Source of the DNA: an uncultured Lachnospiraceae bacterium
GTDB taxonomy: Bacteria > Bacillota > Clostridia > Lachnospirales > Lachnospiraceae
Length of the DNA stretch: 36,111 nt
Reading direction: 5' to 3'
Assembly: GCA_910587905.1 (NCBI GenBank)
Contig: CAJUOF010000061.1
Coordinates: 1-36,111 of the forward strand
The notes under the pieces were generated by a model, which saw nothing but the letters and a program-made list of their open reading frames with translations, did no database searches and was not told the DNA's origin. Within the stretch, counting starts at the first letter, position 1. Each line of letters opens with the position of its first letter. Made by a program: the position numbers and the translations under genes. Below are positions 15,818 to 24,613 of the stretch, in pieces.

Positions 15818-16543
15818 ATGATACGACTGATCTTCATCGGACTGTTTCTGTTCATTTTCCTGGTCCTTCTCTGCCCCGCCCTTCTGGTGGAATGGATCAT
15901 CGGAAAATTCAATCCTAAGACCAAATCGAAAAGCTCCCTCTGGCTGGTCCAGCGGGCTTTCGGCGTTATCCTCTTTCTAGCGGGGACCAAAATCGAAGTG
16001 AACGGCCGGGAAAACATTCCGGACGACCGGCCGGTGCTCTATGTGGGCAACCATCGGAGCTATTTTGACATCGTCATCGGATACCGGCTGATCAAAGGCG
16101 AGGCCGGCTTCGTGGCCAAAAAAGAGATGCAGAAGATTTTCTTCTTAAGGCGGTGGATGACCAACCTCCACTGCCTGTTTCTGGACCGGGACAATTTAAA
16201 AGAAGGGCTCAAGACCATTCTGACCGGGATCGACTACGTGAAAAACGGCGTCAGCATCTGGATCTTCCCGGAGGGCACCCGCAATCCCGGCTCCGGCCTC
16301 ATGGACTTTAAGGAGGGCAGCATGAAGATCGCCGAGAAGAGCGGCTGTCCCATCATCCCCGTGGCCATGACCGGAACCGCCGAAATCTTTGAGAAGCATG
16401 TCCCCCGGGTGAAGCGCTCCCACGTGACCGTCACCTTCGGCGAGCCCATCGACGTCGCCTCCCTGGACAGGCAGCAGAAGAAATTCCTGGGGGCGTACAC
16501 GAGAGAGCGCATTTTGGAGATGCTCCCGGAGGAGATGAGATAG
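15818..16543 (+). CDS. plsC: 1-acyl-sn-glycerol-3-phosphate acyltransferase
   Basis: Adds the second acyl chain to lysophosphatidate, giving phosphatidate for membrane lipids. The 241-residue protein has an N-terminal membrane anchor (about 3-27), the catalytic HX4D motif His79-Asp84 (NHRSYFD), FPEGTR (150-155) for glycerol-phosphate binding, and later PIIPVAMTG. GGGAG precedes the ATG at 15818. It lies 66 bases after pncB on the same strand, with a hairpin between. The 78 bases after it, before the convergent neighbour, show no clear terminator. Confidence 0.93.
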   Translation: MIRLIFIGLFLFIFLVLLCPALLVEWIIGKFNPKTKSKSSLWLVQRAFGVILFLAGTKIEVNGRENIPDDRPVLYVGNHRSYFDIVIGYRLIKGEAGFVAKKEMQKIFFLRRWMTNLHCLFLDRDNLKEGLKTILTGIDYVKNGVSIWIFPEGTRNPGSGLMDFKEGSMKIAEKSGCPIIPVAMTGTAEIFEKHVPRVKRSHVTVTFGEPIDVASLDRQQKKFLGAYTRERILEMLPEEMR

Positions 16544-16621
16544 AAAATTATACCTGCAGTCAAACAGGGGGCCGTTGCACGAAAAATGTAAAACAATATT
16601 CTTTCAAAATACCTGTCACTA

Positions 16622-18076
16622 TCAATATTTTTCCTTGATCACATTCTCCTGCGCCGGGTTATCAATCCGTTTTCCAGTATAGTCGAAGCGGGAACCGTGG
16701 CAGGGGCAGTCCCAGCTCTTCTCGTCAGGATTCCACTCCAGTTGGCAGCCCATGTGGGGACAGCGGACGGACACCACATGAATCTTCCCGCTCTCTTCCT
16801 TATATACACCAGCCTTCTTTCCATCAAACTCCACCACCCCGCCGTGGCCTAAAGGAAGCTCCTCCGTCATGGCCCGGGGCAGAGCAAAAACCTCCCTGGA
16901 CAGATCCCGGACCATGTGGAGGCCTCCCAACATGAAATTCTTCGCGGAAGCCGAGGGCGTAAATCGTTCCGGCGAAAACACAGAGGCATTCGGATTTTCT
17001 TTTCCGGTGATGGCATCCCGAATGATCATAGCCGACACCATGGAACTTGTCATCCCCCATTTCTGAAAGCCTGTCGCCACGTACCAATTCGGCGTCTTTG
17101 CAGAAAATTGCCCAATGTAGGGGATCCCATCCAGGGTCATGCAGTCCTGTGCCGACCAGCAAAACCGCACCGTTCCCCTCGGCCAGAGGGTCTCCGCCCG
17201 TTTCTCGAGCCTTGCGTATCTGCCGCCCTCCCGGTTTTCTCCCGTCCGGTGGCTCTCTCCGCCGAGGAGCAAAAGCCCGTCCGCACTTCGCAGGGAGAGG
17301 CCATCCTCGTCTACGCCATAATACATCCCTTCCGGAAGAAAGGCCCCGTCCAGCGCCAGCACATAACTTCGCTCCTGGTACATCCGCATGAAATAATAGC
17401 CTGGCACATTGACAAAGGGATAGTGGGCCGCAAACACCACCTGGTCCGCCGTCACAACGCCGCTCTCCGTCCGAACCTGTCTACCCTCCACAGAAAGGAC
17501 TGGCGTGCGCTCATAAATCTCCAGCTTCTCCGTTGCTCCCCGCAAAAATTCCAGTGGGTGAAAATGAGCCTGCCTGCGAAAGCAGACTGCCCCCGTCACC
17601 GGAAACGGCAATTCCGTCTGCCTGGTAAATTCCGCCGAAATCCCAAGGGCCCTCGCCGTCTCTGCCTCCCGCACAAGAGACTCCTCCGTCTTCCCCTCTT
17701 TGCAGGAATAAAGGTACGCACTGCTTTCCGTAAAATGGCAGTCGATCTCATATTCCCGGATCAGACGCCGGTACTCGCCGATGGCTTTTTCATTGGCCGA
17801 GGCATACTGCCCGGCCGCCTCCATGCCAAACTGTTCCGCCAGCCTGTCGTAAATCAGCCCGTGCTGGGAAGTGATCTTCGCCGTGGTATTTTTCGTCTGG
17901 CCGCTCCCGATCCGATCCGCCTCCAAAACCACTACTTTGACGCCACTCTCCGACAGAAGCCTGGCCGTCAAAATCCCAGCCAGCCCGGCCCCGATCACCG
18001 CTACTTCTGTCTTTTTGTCCCCGGACAGGCTTTCCCGCTCCGACATCGATATGGTTTTCATCCAAAGAGAACCCAT
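16622..18076 (-). CDS. FAD-dependent oxidoreductase with C-terminal Rieske [2Fe-2S] domain
   Basis: A 484-residue fusion. The N-terminal DAO-type flavin domain starts with the dinucleotide motif VIGAGLAGILTARLL and has the ADRIGSGQTKNTTAK stretch. The C-terminal Rieske domain has Cys439-Pro-His441 and Cys457-Pro-Cys-His460 (CPHMGC, CPCHGS) as cluster ligands. This architecture is widespread in clostridia and is often annotated as glycine/D-amino-acid oxidase-like; its substrate and electron acceptor are not known. No signal peptide is present, so it is cytoplasmic. The ATG at 18076 follows GAGGTGA. It lies downstream of the GH13 gene but after a terminator, so it is probably expressed separately. 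Confidence 0.88.
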   Translation of the reverse strand: MGSLWMKTISMSERESLSGDKKTEVAVIGAGLAGILTARLLSESGVKVVVLEADRIGSGQTKNTTAKITSQHGLIYDRLAEQFGMEAAGQYASANEKAIGEYRRLIREYEIDCHFTESSAYLYSCKEGKTEESLVREAETARALGISAEFTRQTELPFPVTGAVCFRRQAHFHPLEFLRGATEKLEIYERTPVLSVEGRQVRTESGVVTADQVVFAAHYPFVNVPGYYFMRMYQERSYVLALDGAFLPEGMYYGVDEDGLSLRSADGLLLLGGESHRTGENREGGRYARLEKRAETLWPRGTVRFCWSAQDCMTLDGIPYIGQFSAKTPNWYVATGFQKWGMTSSMVSAMIIRDAITGKENPNASVFSPERFTPSASAKNFMLGGLHMVRDLSREVFALPRAMTEELPLGHGGVVEFDGKKAGVYKEESGKIHVVSVRCPHMGCQLEWNPDEKSWDCPCHGSRFDYTGKRIDNPAQENVIKEKY

Positions 18077-18132
18077 GATTCATCACCTCGAACTTAGTAT
18101 GTACCAAAAAAAACAGAAATATCAAATATAAG

Positions 18133-18166
18133 AAAAGAGGACCGACTTCTCTGTCAATCCTCTTTT
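18133..18166 (-). terminator. Terminator of the GH13 gene
   Basis: Arms AAAAGAGGA (18133-18141) and TCCTCTTTT (18158-18166) form a stem that overlaps the GH13 stop codon. On the minus strand the stem runs into TTTTCTTATATTTG. The 56 bases between it and the next gene hold a possible promoter (TTGATA, 18 bases, CATACT). Confidence 0.7.
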
Positions 18167-20217
18167 TCACATTCCACAAAGATCACCGAGCTCTCCGGCG
18201 GCAGCTCCATGGACAGGATCCCGTCCTGTATGGAGGCAATGACCTCCCTCTCATCATAGGAATCCCCCGCCGTCAAAATCAGCCTCTTCATGACGCCGTC
18301 CGGCCGGACCCCGATCTCCCACACGGGGATCTCCACCCACAGGGGAGACTCGCTGGCATTTAAGGCCACCGCCAGCCGCCCTTCCCGGTTAAACCTGCCA
18401 TAGGCGATCAAGTGCCGTCCCTCTGCCAAGGGCTTTATGGAACCGGTCTTCAGGGCAGAATAGCACTTATGAAGCCTGGTCATGCACTTGTGGAACTCGA
18501 TCAAAGCGAGATCCTCGTGTCCCCACGGGTAAGTACGCCGGTTGTCCGGGTCGGTCCAGCCGCAGAGCCCCGCCTCATCCCCGTAGTAGATGGTAGGCGC
18601 TCCCGGCCAGGTCATCTGCACGGTCACAGCCATGCGAAGCACACTCTTTTTTACACCGTTCTCCGCAACCTCCGCCCCCAGGGAACCGGTCCGCCCCACT
18701 ATCCGGTTGGTCCTGGTCAGAAACCGGGAGTGGTCATGGTTGGAAAGCTCATTCATGGCTACCTGCAGGGACTGGACATGGAATCTGCTCATCTCGTGAA
18801 GCATGGTCCTGAAAAACCATCCTCCGTCCCCGTAAAGGTCGTCCCGCCGCTCGTCGCTGTGCTTCTCCATCCCCGTCAAAAACCAGGTCAGAGGCTCCAT
18901 GAAAGCGTCATAGTTCATGACCGTGTCCCACTGGTCCCCCGCCAGCCAGCTCTCCGGATTTCCGTAATGCTCCGCCAAAATCAGGGCGTCCGGTTTCGCC
19001 GCCTTGACGTTCTTCCTGAAATTCCGCCAGAACTCATGGTTAAACTCCTCGCTGTGGCCCAGATCCGCCGCCACGTCCAGCCGCCAGCCGTCCACGTTGT
19101 AAGGCTCCGACACCCATTTCTGCCCAATTTTCATAATGTATTCGTAAAGTTCCGGCGATTCCTCATAATTTAATTTGGGAAGCGTGTCATGTCCCCACCA
19201 TCCGTCATAATGCTGGTTGTAGGGCCAGCGCCCGCCTGTAAACTGAAAAAACCTTCGATAAGGGCTCTCCTCCGAGACATAGGCGCCCTTCTCATAGCCC
19301 TCCTGTTCCTCATAGAGCCTCTCTCGGTCCATCCATTTATTAAAAGAACCACAGTGGTTAAACACACCGTCCAAAATCACACGCATTCCCCGTCTGTGGA
19401 CTTCCTCTACCACCTCGGCAAAAAATGCATTGCTGGCTTCCAGGTTGACTCTGTCCGTGACCCGTGTGATATATCCCAATGCCTCCCTGTTTGTCCCACC
19501 GGCCTGAACCGGGCAGGAGCGGTCATTGATGATCTTTCCATAGTGGGGATCAATATAGTCATAATCCTGAATATCGTATTTATGATTTGATGGAGATACG
19601 AAAATCGGATTAAAGTAAATCACTTCCACACCAAGGTCTTTCAGATAATCCAGCTTTTCCAAAACCCCTTGCAGATCCCCACCGTAAAAATTGTTCACGT
19701 CCAAAGGCTCCGGCGGCTGATCCCAATCCTTCACCTGACGAACCGGCTGACCATCCACATACAGATATTCTCCGTCCTGCACATCATTGGCCGTGGAACC
19801 ATTCCGGAACCGATCCACAAAAATCTGGTAAATGATGGCGCCCTTCGCCCAATCCGGCGTGTGAAACCCCGGCGTGATCTGATATGCATAGTTCCACTCC
19901 GGCTGATCTGATATTCCGATTTTGCTGTACCAGCAAACCTCTCCCCCTTTTTCAATCTGAAAGCAATATCGATACGGCTCCTCCGAAAGGGAAATCTCCG
20001 TCTCGTAAAATGCAAATATTCCTCCTTCTCCCAAAACAAGTCTCATCTCTTGCAGTCCGCCATCTTCGTCTGCCAAATATACTCTGTCTATGTCCTCTTT
20101 CGCAGCCCGGAATCGGAGCAGAACCGTATCGCCCGCATCCGGTTCCATGGGACATCGGTAGTCCTCTGTCTCGTCGCTGAAAAGAGCCCGCCTGTTTATT
20201 CTGTCTGTCCGGCTCAT
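18154..20217 (-). CDS. Glycoside hydrolase family 13 alpha-amylase/neopullulanase-type enzyme
   Basis: Cleaves alpha-glucosidic bonds of maltodextrins or related glucans. The 687 residues comprise an N-terminal beta-sandwich of CBM34 type (about 1-115), the (beta/alpha)8 barrel, and a short C-terminal beta domain. All four GH13 regions are intact: DGVFNHCG (283-290), GWRLDVAAD with nucleophile Asp381, acid/base Glu416 (ILAEHYG), and NHD (493-495). No signal peptide is seen, so it acts inside the cell on imported oligosaccharides. The ATG at 20217, with AAGGAG seven bases away, is preferred to one 24 codons upstream, which lies in the promoter region. It is monocistronic. Neopullulanase or cyclomaltodextrinase are the best guesses. 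Confidence 0.92.
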   Translation of the reverse strand: MSRTDRINRRALFSDETEDYRCPMEPDAGDTVLLRFRAAKEDIDRVYLADEDGGLQEMRLVLGEGGIFAFYETEISLSEEPYRYCFQIEKGGEVCWYSKIGISDQPEWNYAYQITPGFHTPDWAKGAIIYQIFVDRFRNGSTANDVQDGEYLYVDGQPVRQVKDWDQPPEPLDVNNFYGGDLQGVLEKLDYLKDLGVEVIYFNPIFVSPSNHKYDIQDYDYIDPHYGKIINDRSCPVQAGGTNREALGYITRVTDRVNLEASNAFFAEVVEEVHRRGMRVILDGVFNHCGSFNKWMDRERLYEEQEGYEKGAYVSEESPYRRFFQFTGGRWPYNQHYDGWWGHDTLPKLNYEESPELYEYIMKIGQKWVSEPYNVDGWRLDVAADLGHSEEFNHEFWRNFRKNVKAAKPDALILAEHYGNPESWLAGDQWDTVMNYDAFMEPLTWFLTGMEKHSDERRDDLYGDGGWFFRTMLHEMSRFHVQSLQVAMNELSNHDHSRFLTRTNRIVGRTGSLGAEVAENGVKKSVLRMAVTVQMTWPGAPTIYYGDEAGLCGWTDPDNRRTYPWGHEDLALIEFHKCMTRLHKCYSALKTGSIKPLAEGRHLIAYGRFNREGRLAVALNASESPLWVEIPVWEIGVRPDGVMKRLILTAGDSYDEREVIASIQDGILSMELPPESSVIFVECEKED

Positions 20218-20250
20218 CCAAACACTCCTTACCCTGTTGTCTTTTAACAT

Positions 20251-20277
20251 TTTATACCAAAACCTTGTTAAATACAA
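20251..20277 (-). promoter_or_regulatory. Possible promoter of the GH13 gene
   Basis: Minus-strand TATAAA (20256-20251) with TTGTAT (20277-20272) 15 bases upstream; the spacing is short, so the assignment is tentative. Confidence 0.35.
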
Positions 20278-20294
20278 GATAGAATCCACGATGT

Positions 20295-20336
20295 GGCTAC
20301 CGTCGGCGACAAAATAATTTGTCCTTGACGATGGCC
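20295..20336. repeat. 42-bp imperfect palindrome upstream of the GH13 gene
   Basis: The core GACAAA-ATAA-TTTGTC (20308-20323) is perfect. It is flanked symmetrically by CGTC/GACG after a three-base mismatch and then by GGC-x-A/T-x-GCC; 14 of 19 positions pair. It lies between the ftsH terminator and the GH13 promoter, so it could be an operator for a sugar-responsive repressor or part of a small repeated element. Confidence 0.5.
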
Positions 20337-20388
20337 TCTCCGGGGGACACGCGCAAATCTCTCCGCAGTCCTCTCGCCAATGGCAAGT

Positions 20389-20421
20389 AAAAAGGACAGC
20401 ATTTCGATCGCTGTCCTTTTT
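20389..20421. terminator. Bidirectional terminator after ftsH
   Basis: A perfect 12-bp stem AAAAAGGACAGC (20389-20400) / GCTGTCCTTTTT (20410-20421) with a nine-base loop. It ends the tilS-hpt-ftsH transcript on the minus strand. The stretch 20422-20598 before it holds no gene that I can recognise. Confidence 0.88.
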
Positions 20422-20598
20422 AGGAGAAGGTATTTCTTTCTTATGGGGTGTAGCAAAACTATATAAAATGTATTGGGGGGGGTACGTTCATTATTATAGC
20501 ATTACACGCCTCTCAAGTGTGCACAAACTTTCCCGGATTCCAAAAATATTTTTAGTAATTTTAACAGCGCACCTCCCACAGGTCCGATTTCTTCTCTA

Positions 20599-22452
20599 TC
20601 AGTTTTCCACAAAAGACGCTGTTTCTCCTTCAAACAGGGCCTCAAACTCATCTCCACTGATCTTTTCTTTCTCCAGCAGGAGCTTCGCACTTTTATGAAG
20701 AATTTCCTTATGCTCTGTCAAAATCCCCTTCGCACGCGCGTAACAACCGTCGATGATCCGCTTCACCTCCTCGTCGATGGTGGATGCCACCCGCTCTCCG
20801 TAGGACTTGGCATGGGCCAGATCCCGGCCAATAAACACCTGGTCGTCGTCATCACCGTAGCAGATCATGCCGATCTGTTCGGACATGCCATACTTGGTAA
20901 CCATATTTCTCGCCGTCTCCGTGGCCTGCTTGATATCCTGGGAGGCACCTGTGGTAATATCGTCAAAAATCATTTCCTCCGCAATGCGGCCTCCCAGGCT
21001 CACCGTGATCTCCTGGAGCATCCTGCCCCTCGTATTGAACATCTCATCCTTTTCCGGCACAGGCATGGTATAGCCTGCAGCCCCGATCCCTGTGGGGATA
21101 ATGGACACCGTGTGGACCGGTCCCACATCGGGAAGCAGATGGAACAGGATCGCATGGCCGCTCTCATGGTAGGCAGTAATCTTCTTATCCTTCTCGGAAA
21201 TCAGCTTGCTCTTCTTCTCCATGCCGATCCCCACCTTCACGAAGGATCGTTCAATGTCCTCCTGCTTCAAAAATGCCCGGTTATCCTTGGCAGCCAAAAT
21301 AGCCGCCTCATTCATCAGATTTTCCAAATCTGCTCCGGTAAAGCCGGCCGTGGTGTGCGCGATCTTCTTCAAATCCACGTCCTCCGCCAGCGGCTTCTCC
21401 TTCGCATGGACCTGGAGGATCTCCTCCCGCCCTTTGACATCCGGTCTGCCCACGGCCACCTTCCTGTCAAAACGGCCGGGTCTTAAGAGCGCCGGATCCA
21501 GGATGTCCACCCGGTTGGTAGCTGCCATCACAATGATCCCTTCGTTGACACCAAAACCGTCCATTTCCACCAACAGCTGGTTCAAGGTCTGTTCCCTCTC
21601 GTCGTGGCCGCCGCCAAGACCGGTGCCGCGGCGTCTGCCCACCGCGTCAATCTCATCGATAAATACAATACAGGGCGCATTTTTCTTGGCATCCTCAAAC
21701 AGATCCCGCACGCGGGCGGCACCCACACCCACAAACATCTCCACAAAGTCGGAGCCGGAAATGCTGAAAAAAGGAACTCCGGCCTCCCCTGCCACCGCCT
21801 TTCCGAGAAGGGTCTTTCCTGTCCCCGGAGGGCCCACCAGAAGAACGCCTTTGGGAATCCTAGCCCCCACCTTCATATATCTGCCAGGATTTTTAAGGAA
21901 GTCCACAACCTCCGCCAAATCCTCTTTCTCCTCCTCCAGTCCAGCCACCTTCTTAAAGTTCATCCCATGGCCGTCCCTGGAAACCCTGGCCCGGCTCTTT
22001 CCGAAATTGGCCATCCGGCTGCCACTGGTCCCTCCATTCATGGCATTCATGGAGCGGGTAAACATGCTCATAACCACCAGGATCACGATCAGCATCCCCA
22101 CCAGGATCGGAAGCACGATGGTAAAAAACGTGTCGTCCGTCGGCACATTCCGCATGACCACGGTGATCTCCTTCTCCAGAAGATATTCCTTCACTGCGAC
22201 CACGTCGTCCACATTCCAACTATAGGGAGTGGAACCGTTTTTAAAGTACAGCTTTACCTGGCCGGTCGGCACCTCCTTGTTGGGCCGGATCTCCGCCTCG
22301 CTGACATTGTCCCGCTCCACCTCAGCCAAAAACTGCTGCCAGGAGCGGTCCTGGCTCTCGTTCAGACCCTTCCGGATCCACATAAAGGCTACGATTGCTA
22401 CCAGAATGATAAACAGGTAAAAACCCAGCCCGTTGCTGTGTCTCTGTTCCAA
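20599..22452 (-). CDS. ftsH: ATP-dependent membrane zinc protease FtsH
   Basis: Degrades membrane and regulatory proteins; in Bacillus it is also needed for sporulation. The 617 residues have two membrane segments (about 9-26 and 110-131) flanking an external domain. The AAA domain follows, with Walker A GPPGTGKT (207-214), Walker [10 protein letters not shown] and the second region of homology [20 protein letters not shown]. The zinc protease motif is HESGH (429-433). The start codon is TTG at 22452, nine bases after AGGAGG. It lies 18 bases after hpt, the same order as in Bacillus subtilis. Confidence 0.97.
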   Translation of the reverse strand: MEQRHSNGLGFYLFIILVAIVAFMWIRKGLNESQDRSWQQFLAEVERDNVSEAEIRPNKEVPTGQVKLYFKNGSTPYSWNVDDVVAVKEYLLEKEITVVMRNVPTDDTFFTIVLPILVGMLIVILVVMSMFTRSMNAMNGGTSGSRMANFGKSRARVSRDGHGMNFKKVAGLEEEKEDLAEVVDFLKNPGRYMKVGARIPKGVLLVGPPGTGKTLLGKAVAGEAGVPFFSISGSDFVEMFVGVGAARVRDLFEDAKKNAPCIVFIDEIDAVGRRRGTGLGGGHDEREQTLNQLLVEMDGFGVNEGIIVMAATNRVDILDPALLRPGRFDRKVAVGRPDVKGREEILQVHAKEKPLAEDVDLKKIAHTTAGFTGADLENLMNEAAILAAKDNRAFLKQEDIERSFVKVGIGMEKKSKLISEKDKKITAYHESGHAILFHLLPDVGPVHTVSIIPTGIGAAGYTMPVPEKDEMFNTRGRMLQEITVSLGGRIAEEMIFDDITTGASQDIKQATETARNMVTKYGMSEQIGMICYGDDDDQVFIGRDLAHAKSYGERVASTIDEEVKRIIDGCYARAKGILTEHKEILHKSAKLLLEKEKISGDEFEALFEGETASFVEN

Positions 22453-22470
22453 TTCAAAAAACCTCCTAAA

Positions 22471-22995
22471 CTATACCTCTACCACGCCAATGTAGGGCAG
22501 ATTTCTATATTTCTGATCATAGTCCAGCCCATATCCCACCACAAACTCATCGGGAATGCTGAAACATGTATAATCCACCTTTACCTCCTTCTTGACTCTC
22601 CTGGAGGGCTTGTCAAGAAGAGTACAGATCTTGATATCTGCCGGCCCTCTCTGTTTTAAGACCTCCGTCAGATAACTTAAGGTCCTTCCGGAATCGATGA
22701 TATCCTCCACGATCAGGACATGCTTTCCCTCAAGGGGCTCGTCGAGATCCTTGACGATCTTCACGATCCCGCTGGATTTGGTCCCGGCGCCGTAACTGGA
22801 TACGCACATAAAATCCAGGGAAACCGGAACCGTGATCCGTTTCGCCAGCTCGCAGGTAAAAAACACGCCGCCCTTTAAAATACAGATCAGATGCACGGCC
22901 TTCCCCGCATAATCAGCGCTGATCTGTTTTCCAATTTCCTCCACTCTGGCATCCACTTCATCTTCCGGAAGCAGAATTCTAATTTTGTCTTCCAT
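22471..22995 (-). CDS. hpt: Hypoxanthine phosphoribosyltransferase
   Basis: Purine salvage: hypoxanthine or guanine plus PRPP gives IMP or GMP. The 174-residue protein has the PRPP-binding motif VLIVEDIIDSGRT (93-105) and the flexible-loop SSYGAGTKSSG. It starts 28 bases after tilS and 18 before ftsH. This tilS-hpt-ftsH trio is conserved in Firmicutes, where HprT and TilS have been reported to influence ftsH expression. GAGGAG precedes the ATG. Confidence 0.96.
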   Translation of the reverse strand: MEDKIRILLPEDEVDARVEEIGKQISADYAGKAVHLICILKGGVFFTCELAKRITVPVSLDFMCVSSYGAGTKSSGIVKIVKDLDEPLEGKHVLIVEDIIDSGRTLSYLTEVLKQRGPADIKICTLLDKPSRRVKKEVKVDYTCFSIPDEFVVGYGLDYDQKYRNLPYIGVVEV

Positions 22996-23023
22996 AACAC
23001 TGGCCTCTCCTCTTTTGGTTTAC

Positions 23024-24457
23024 TTACTGCTGCATCCCGGACACTCTGACCTCCAGGACCCGGCAGCATTCCTCCGTCACCTTGTAAGCTTCGCTGATCC
23101 GCCCTCCCACAATCCAGAGCACGTGGCTTCCTTCTGTGAGAAGGGGAATCCGCCCTCGATCCCCCTGCGGTATCTTTTCATTGATCATATACGCCTTCAC
23201 CGTCTGGCGCCCTCCGTCCGCAAATGCCTGGAACCAGTCCCCCGGACGCCTTCCCCGCAAAGAAAGATTACCCTTTATTTTATCACACGCAAACCATTTC
23301 GTATACCTGTTTTCGGGAATTTTTTGCCCGGGTTCCTTTTTTATCAGCCGATAACGGAAGCTCAGGCCAAAAAGCTCCGTCTCCTGCCATTCTTGCGATG
23401 GATCCATACCGCGTTCTTCCGAAGCCCTCTCTTCCGACACCATATCTACAGAAAAAACCAACATCCCATATTCATTCCGGACTTTGACGCCTCCCGGGAG
23501 AGAAAACTTTCTCCCGGTTCTCTTTTCTGCCAGCCTAAGAACCTCGTCGATGTGCCGCCTCGCAATGTCTTTCAAGCTTCCCGTAAACTGATCCAAGGCC
23601 TTTCGGACAATCAAGCCGGAAAGTACCTCTCCCGTCTCCAAAAGCGCCCCGCCGGGCAGCCGCAGCTCCTGACCACTCACCTCTGCCCGCTCCTTGAGCC
23701 AACTGCCTGCCTGCGCGTCCAGGAAACGTGCCGTCCCCTTTAACATCCCCGCCGCACGGACAATATTGGCCGCTGCCTCCTCGTTAATCTTCTTAGCCTC
23801 CGGCAAAATACTCAGACGAATCCGGTTCCTGCTATATTCCTCTGAACGGTTTGTGCTGTCCCGGCAAAACGGGATCCGCCGTTCCCCGAGATACGCCTCA
23901 ATCTCTTTTCTGGACACATCTAAAAGCGGCCGAATCAAAGTAAATCTCCCCCGATCCTCCAAATCATCCGGACGGCCAAACGGCAGCGGCGCCTGGTAAT
24001 CCATCCCGGAAAGCCCTTTAAGTCCACTCCCCCGGAACAGATGAAACAGTACCGTCTCCGCATTATCCTCCCGGTTGTGGGCCACTGCCAGCCGATTTCC
24101 GGAAAGCTCCCTCAGGGCCTCCCGAAAACAGGCGTAGCGGGCTTCCCGTCCGGCTTCTTCCAGGGAAAGCCCCCTCTTCTCCGCAAGCTTTGGCACATTC
24201 CGGTGATAAACCAACAGAGGCACATCCCGGCTCCTGCAAAAATCCCGGACAAAGGCTTCATCCCGGTCCGCCTCATCCCCACGAATTCCGTGGTGGACAT
24301 GAACCGCCGCCGTCCGAAACTTAAGCTGCTCTTTAAGCTCAAGAAATGCCAAAAGCAGGCAGATCGAGTCTGCCCCGCCGGATACCCCGGTCACGACCAG
24401 CTCATCTGCCTTTATAAGATGCTCTCTCTCAATGGTTCCCCATATTTTCCGAAGCAT
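23024..24457 (-). CDS. tilS: tRNA(Ile)-lysidine synthase
   Basis: Converts the wobble cytidine of the CAU-anticodon tRNA-Ile to lysidine, changing its identity from Met to Ile; essential. The 477 residues hold the N-type ATP pyrophosphatase P-loop SGGADS (26-31), the HHGIRGDEAD and AHNREDNAET motifs, and a C-terminal TilS substrate-binding domain (GRRPGDWFQ, later HVLWIVGGRISEAYKV). It is the first gene behind the promoter at 24515-24543, with hpt and ftsH downstream. Confidence 0.96.
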   Translation of the reverse strand: MLRKIWGTIEREHLIKADELVVTGVSGGADSICLLLAFLELKEQLKFRTAAVHVHHGIRGDEADRDEAFVRDFCRSRDVPLLVYHRNVPKLAEKRGLSLEEAGREARYACFREALRELSGNRLAVAHNREDNAETVLFHLFRGSGLKGLSGMDYQAPLPFGRPDDLEDRGRFTLIRPLLDVSRKEIEAYLGERRIPFCRDSTNRSEEYSRNRIRLSILPEAKKINEEAAANIVRAAGMLKGTARFLDAQAGSWLKERAEVSGQELRLPGGALLETGEVLSGLIVRKALDQFTGSLKDIARRHIDEVLRLAEKRTGRKFSLPGGVKVRNEYGMLVFSVDMVSEERASEERGMDPSQEWQETELFGLSFRYRLIKKEPGQKIPENRYTKWFACDKIKGNLSLRGRRPGDWFQAFADGGRQTVKAYMINEKIPQGDRGRIPLLTEGSHVLWIVGGRISEAYKVTEECCRVLEVRVSGMQQ

Positions 24458-24514
24458 ACGCTGCCCCCATCCACAAAATCAGACCATCTTTCACTTTTCT
24501 TTCCGACAGTTTCT

Positions 24515-24543
24515 ACTATACTTGATCTCCTGTACAAAGTCAA
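24515..24543 (-). promoter_or_regulatory. Sigma-A promoter of tilS-hpt-ftsH
   Basis: Minus-strand TTGACT (24543-24538), 17-base spacer and TATAGT (24520-24515), 58 bases before the tilS start. Confidence 0.85.
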
Positions 24544-24559
24544 ACAACAACAGAGAAAC

Positions 24560-24613
24560 GGCGTGAGTTCCGTTCCGTCATGCCCCGATCCTGACCAAAG
24601 CCGAACTCACGCC
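24560..24613 (-). terminator. Long-loop terminator at the end of spoIIE
   Basis: Perfect 11-base arms GGCGTGAGTTC (24560-24570) and GAACTCACGCC (24603-24613) with a 32-base loop. The distal arm includes the spoIIE stop codon. A T-rich tract follows on the minus strand. Confidence 0.6.

Noticed and set aside
20268-20456. Small minus-strand frame upstream of the GH13 gene
   Set aside because: It spans the ftsH terminator and the 42-bp palindrome, lacks a ribosome site and resembles no protein.
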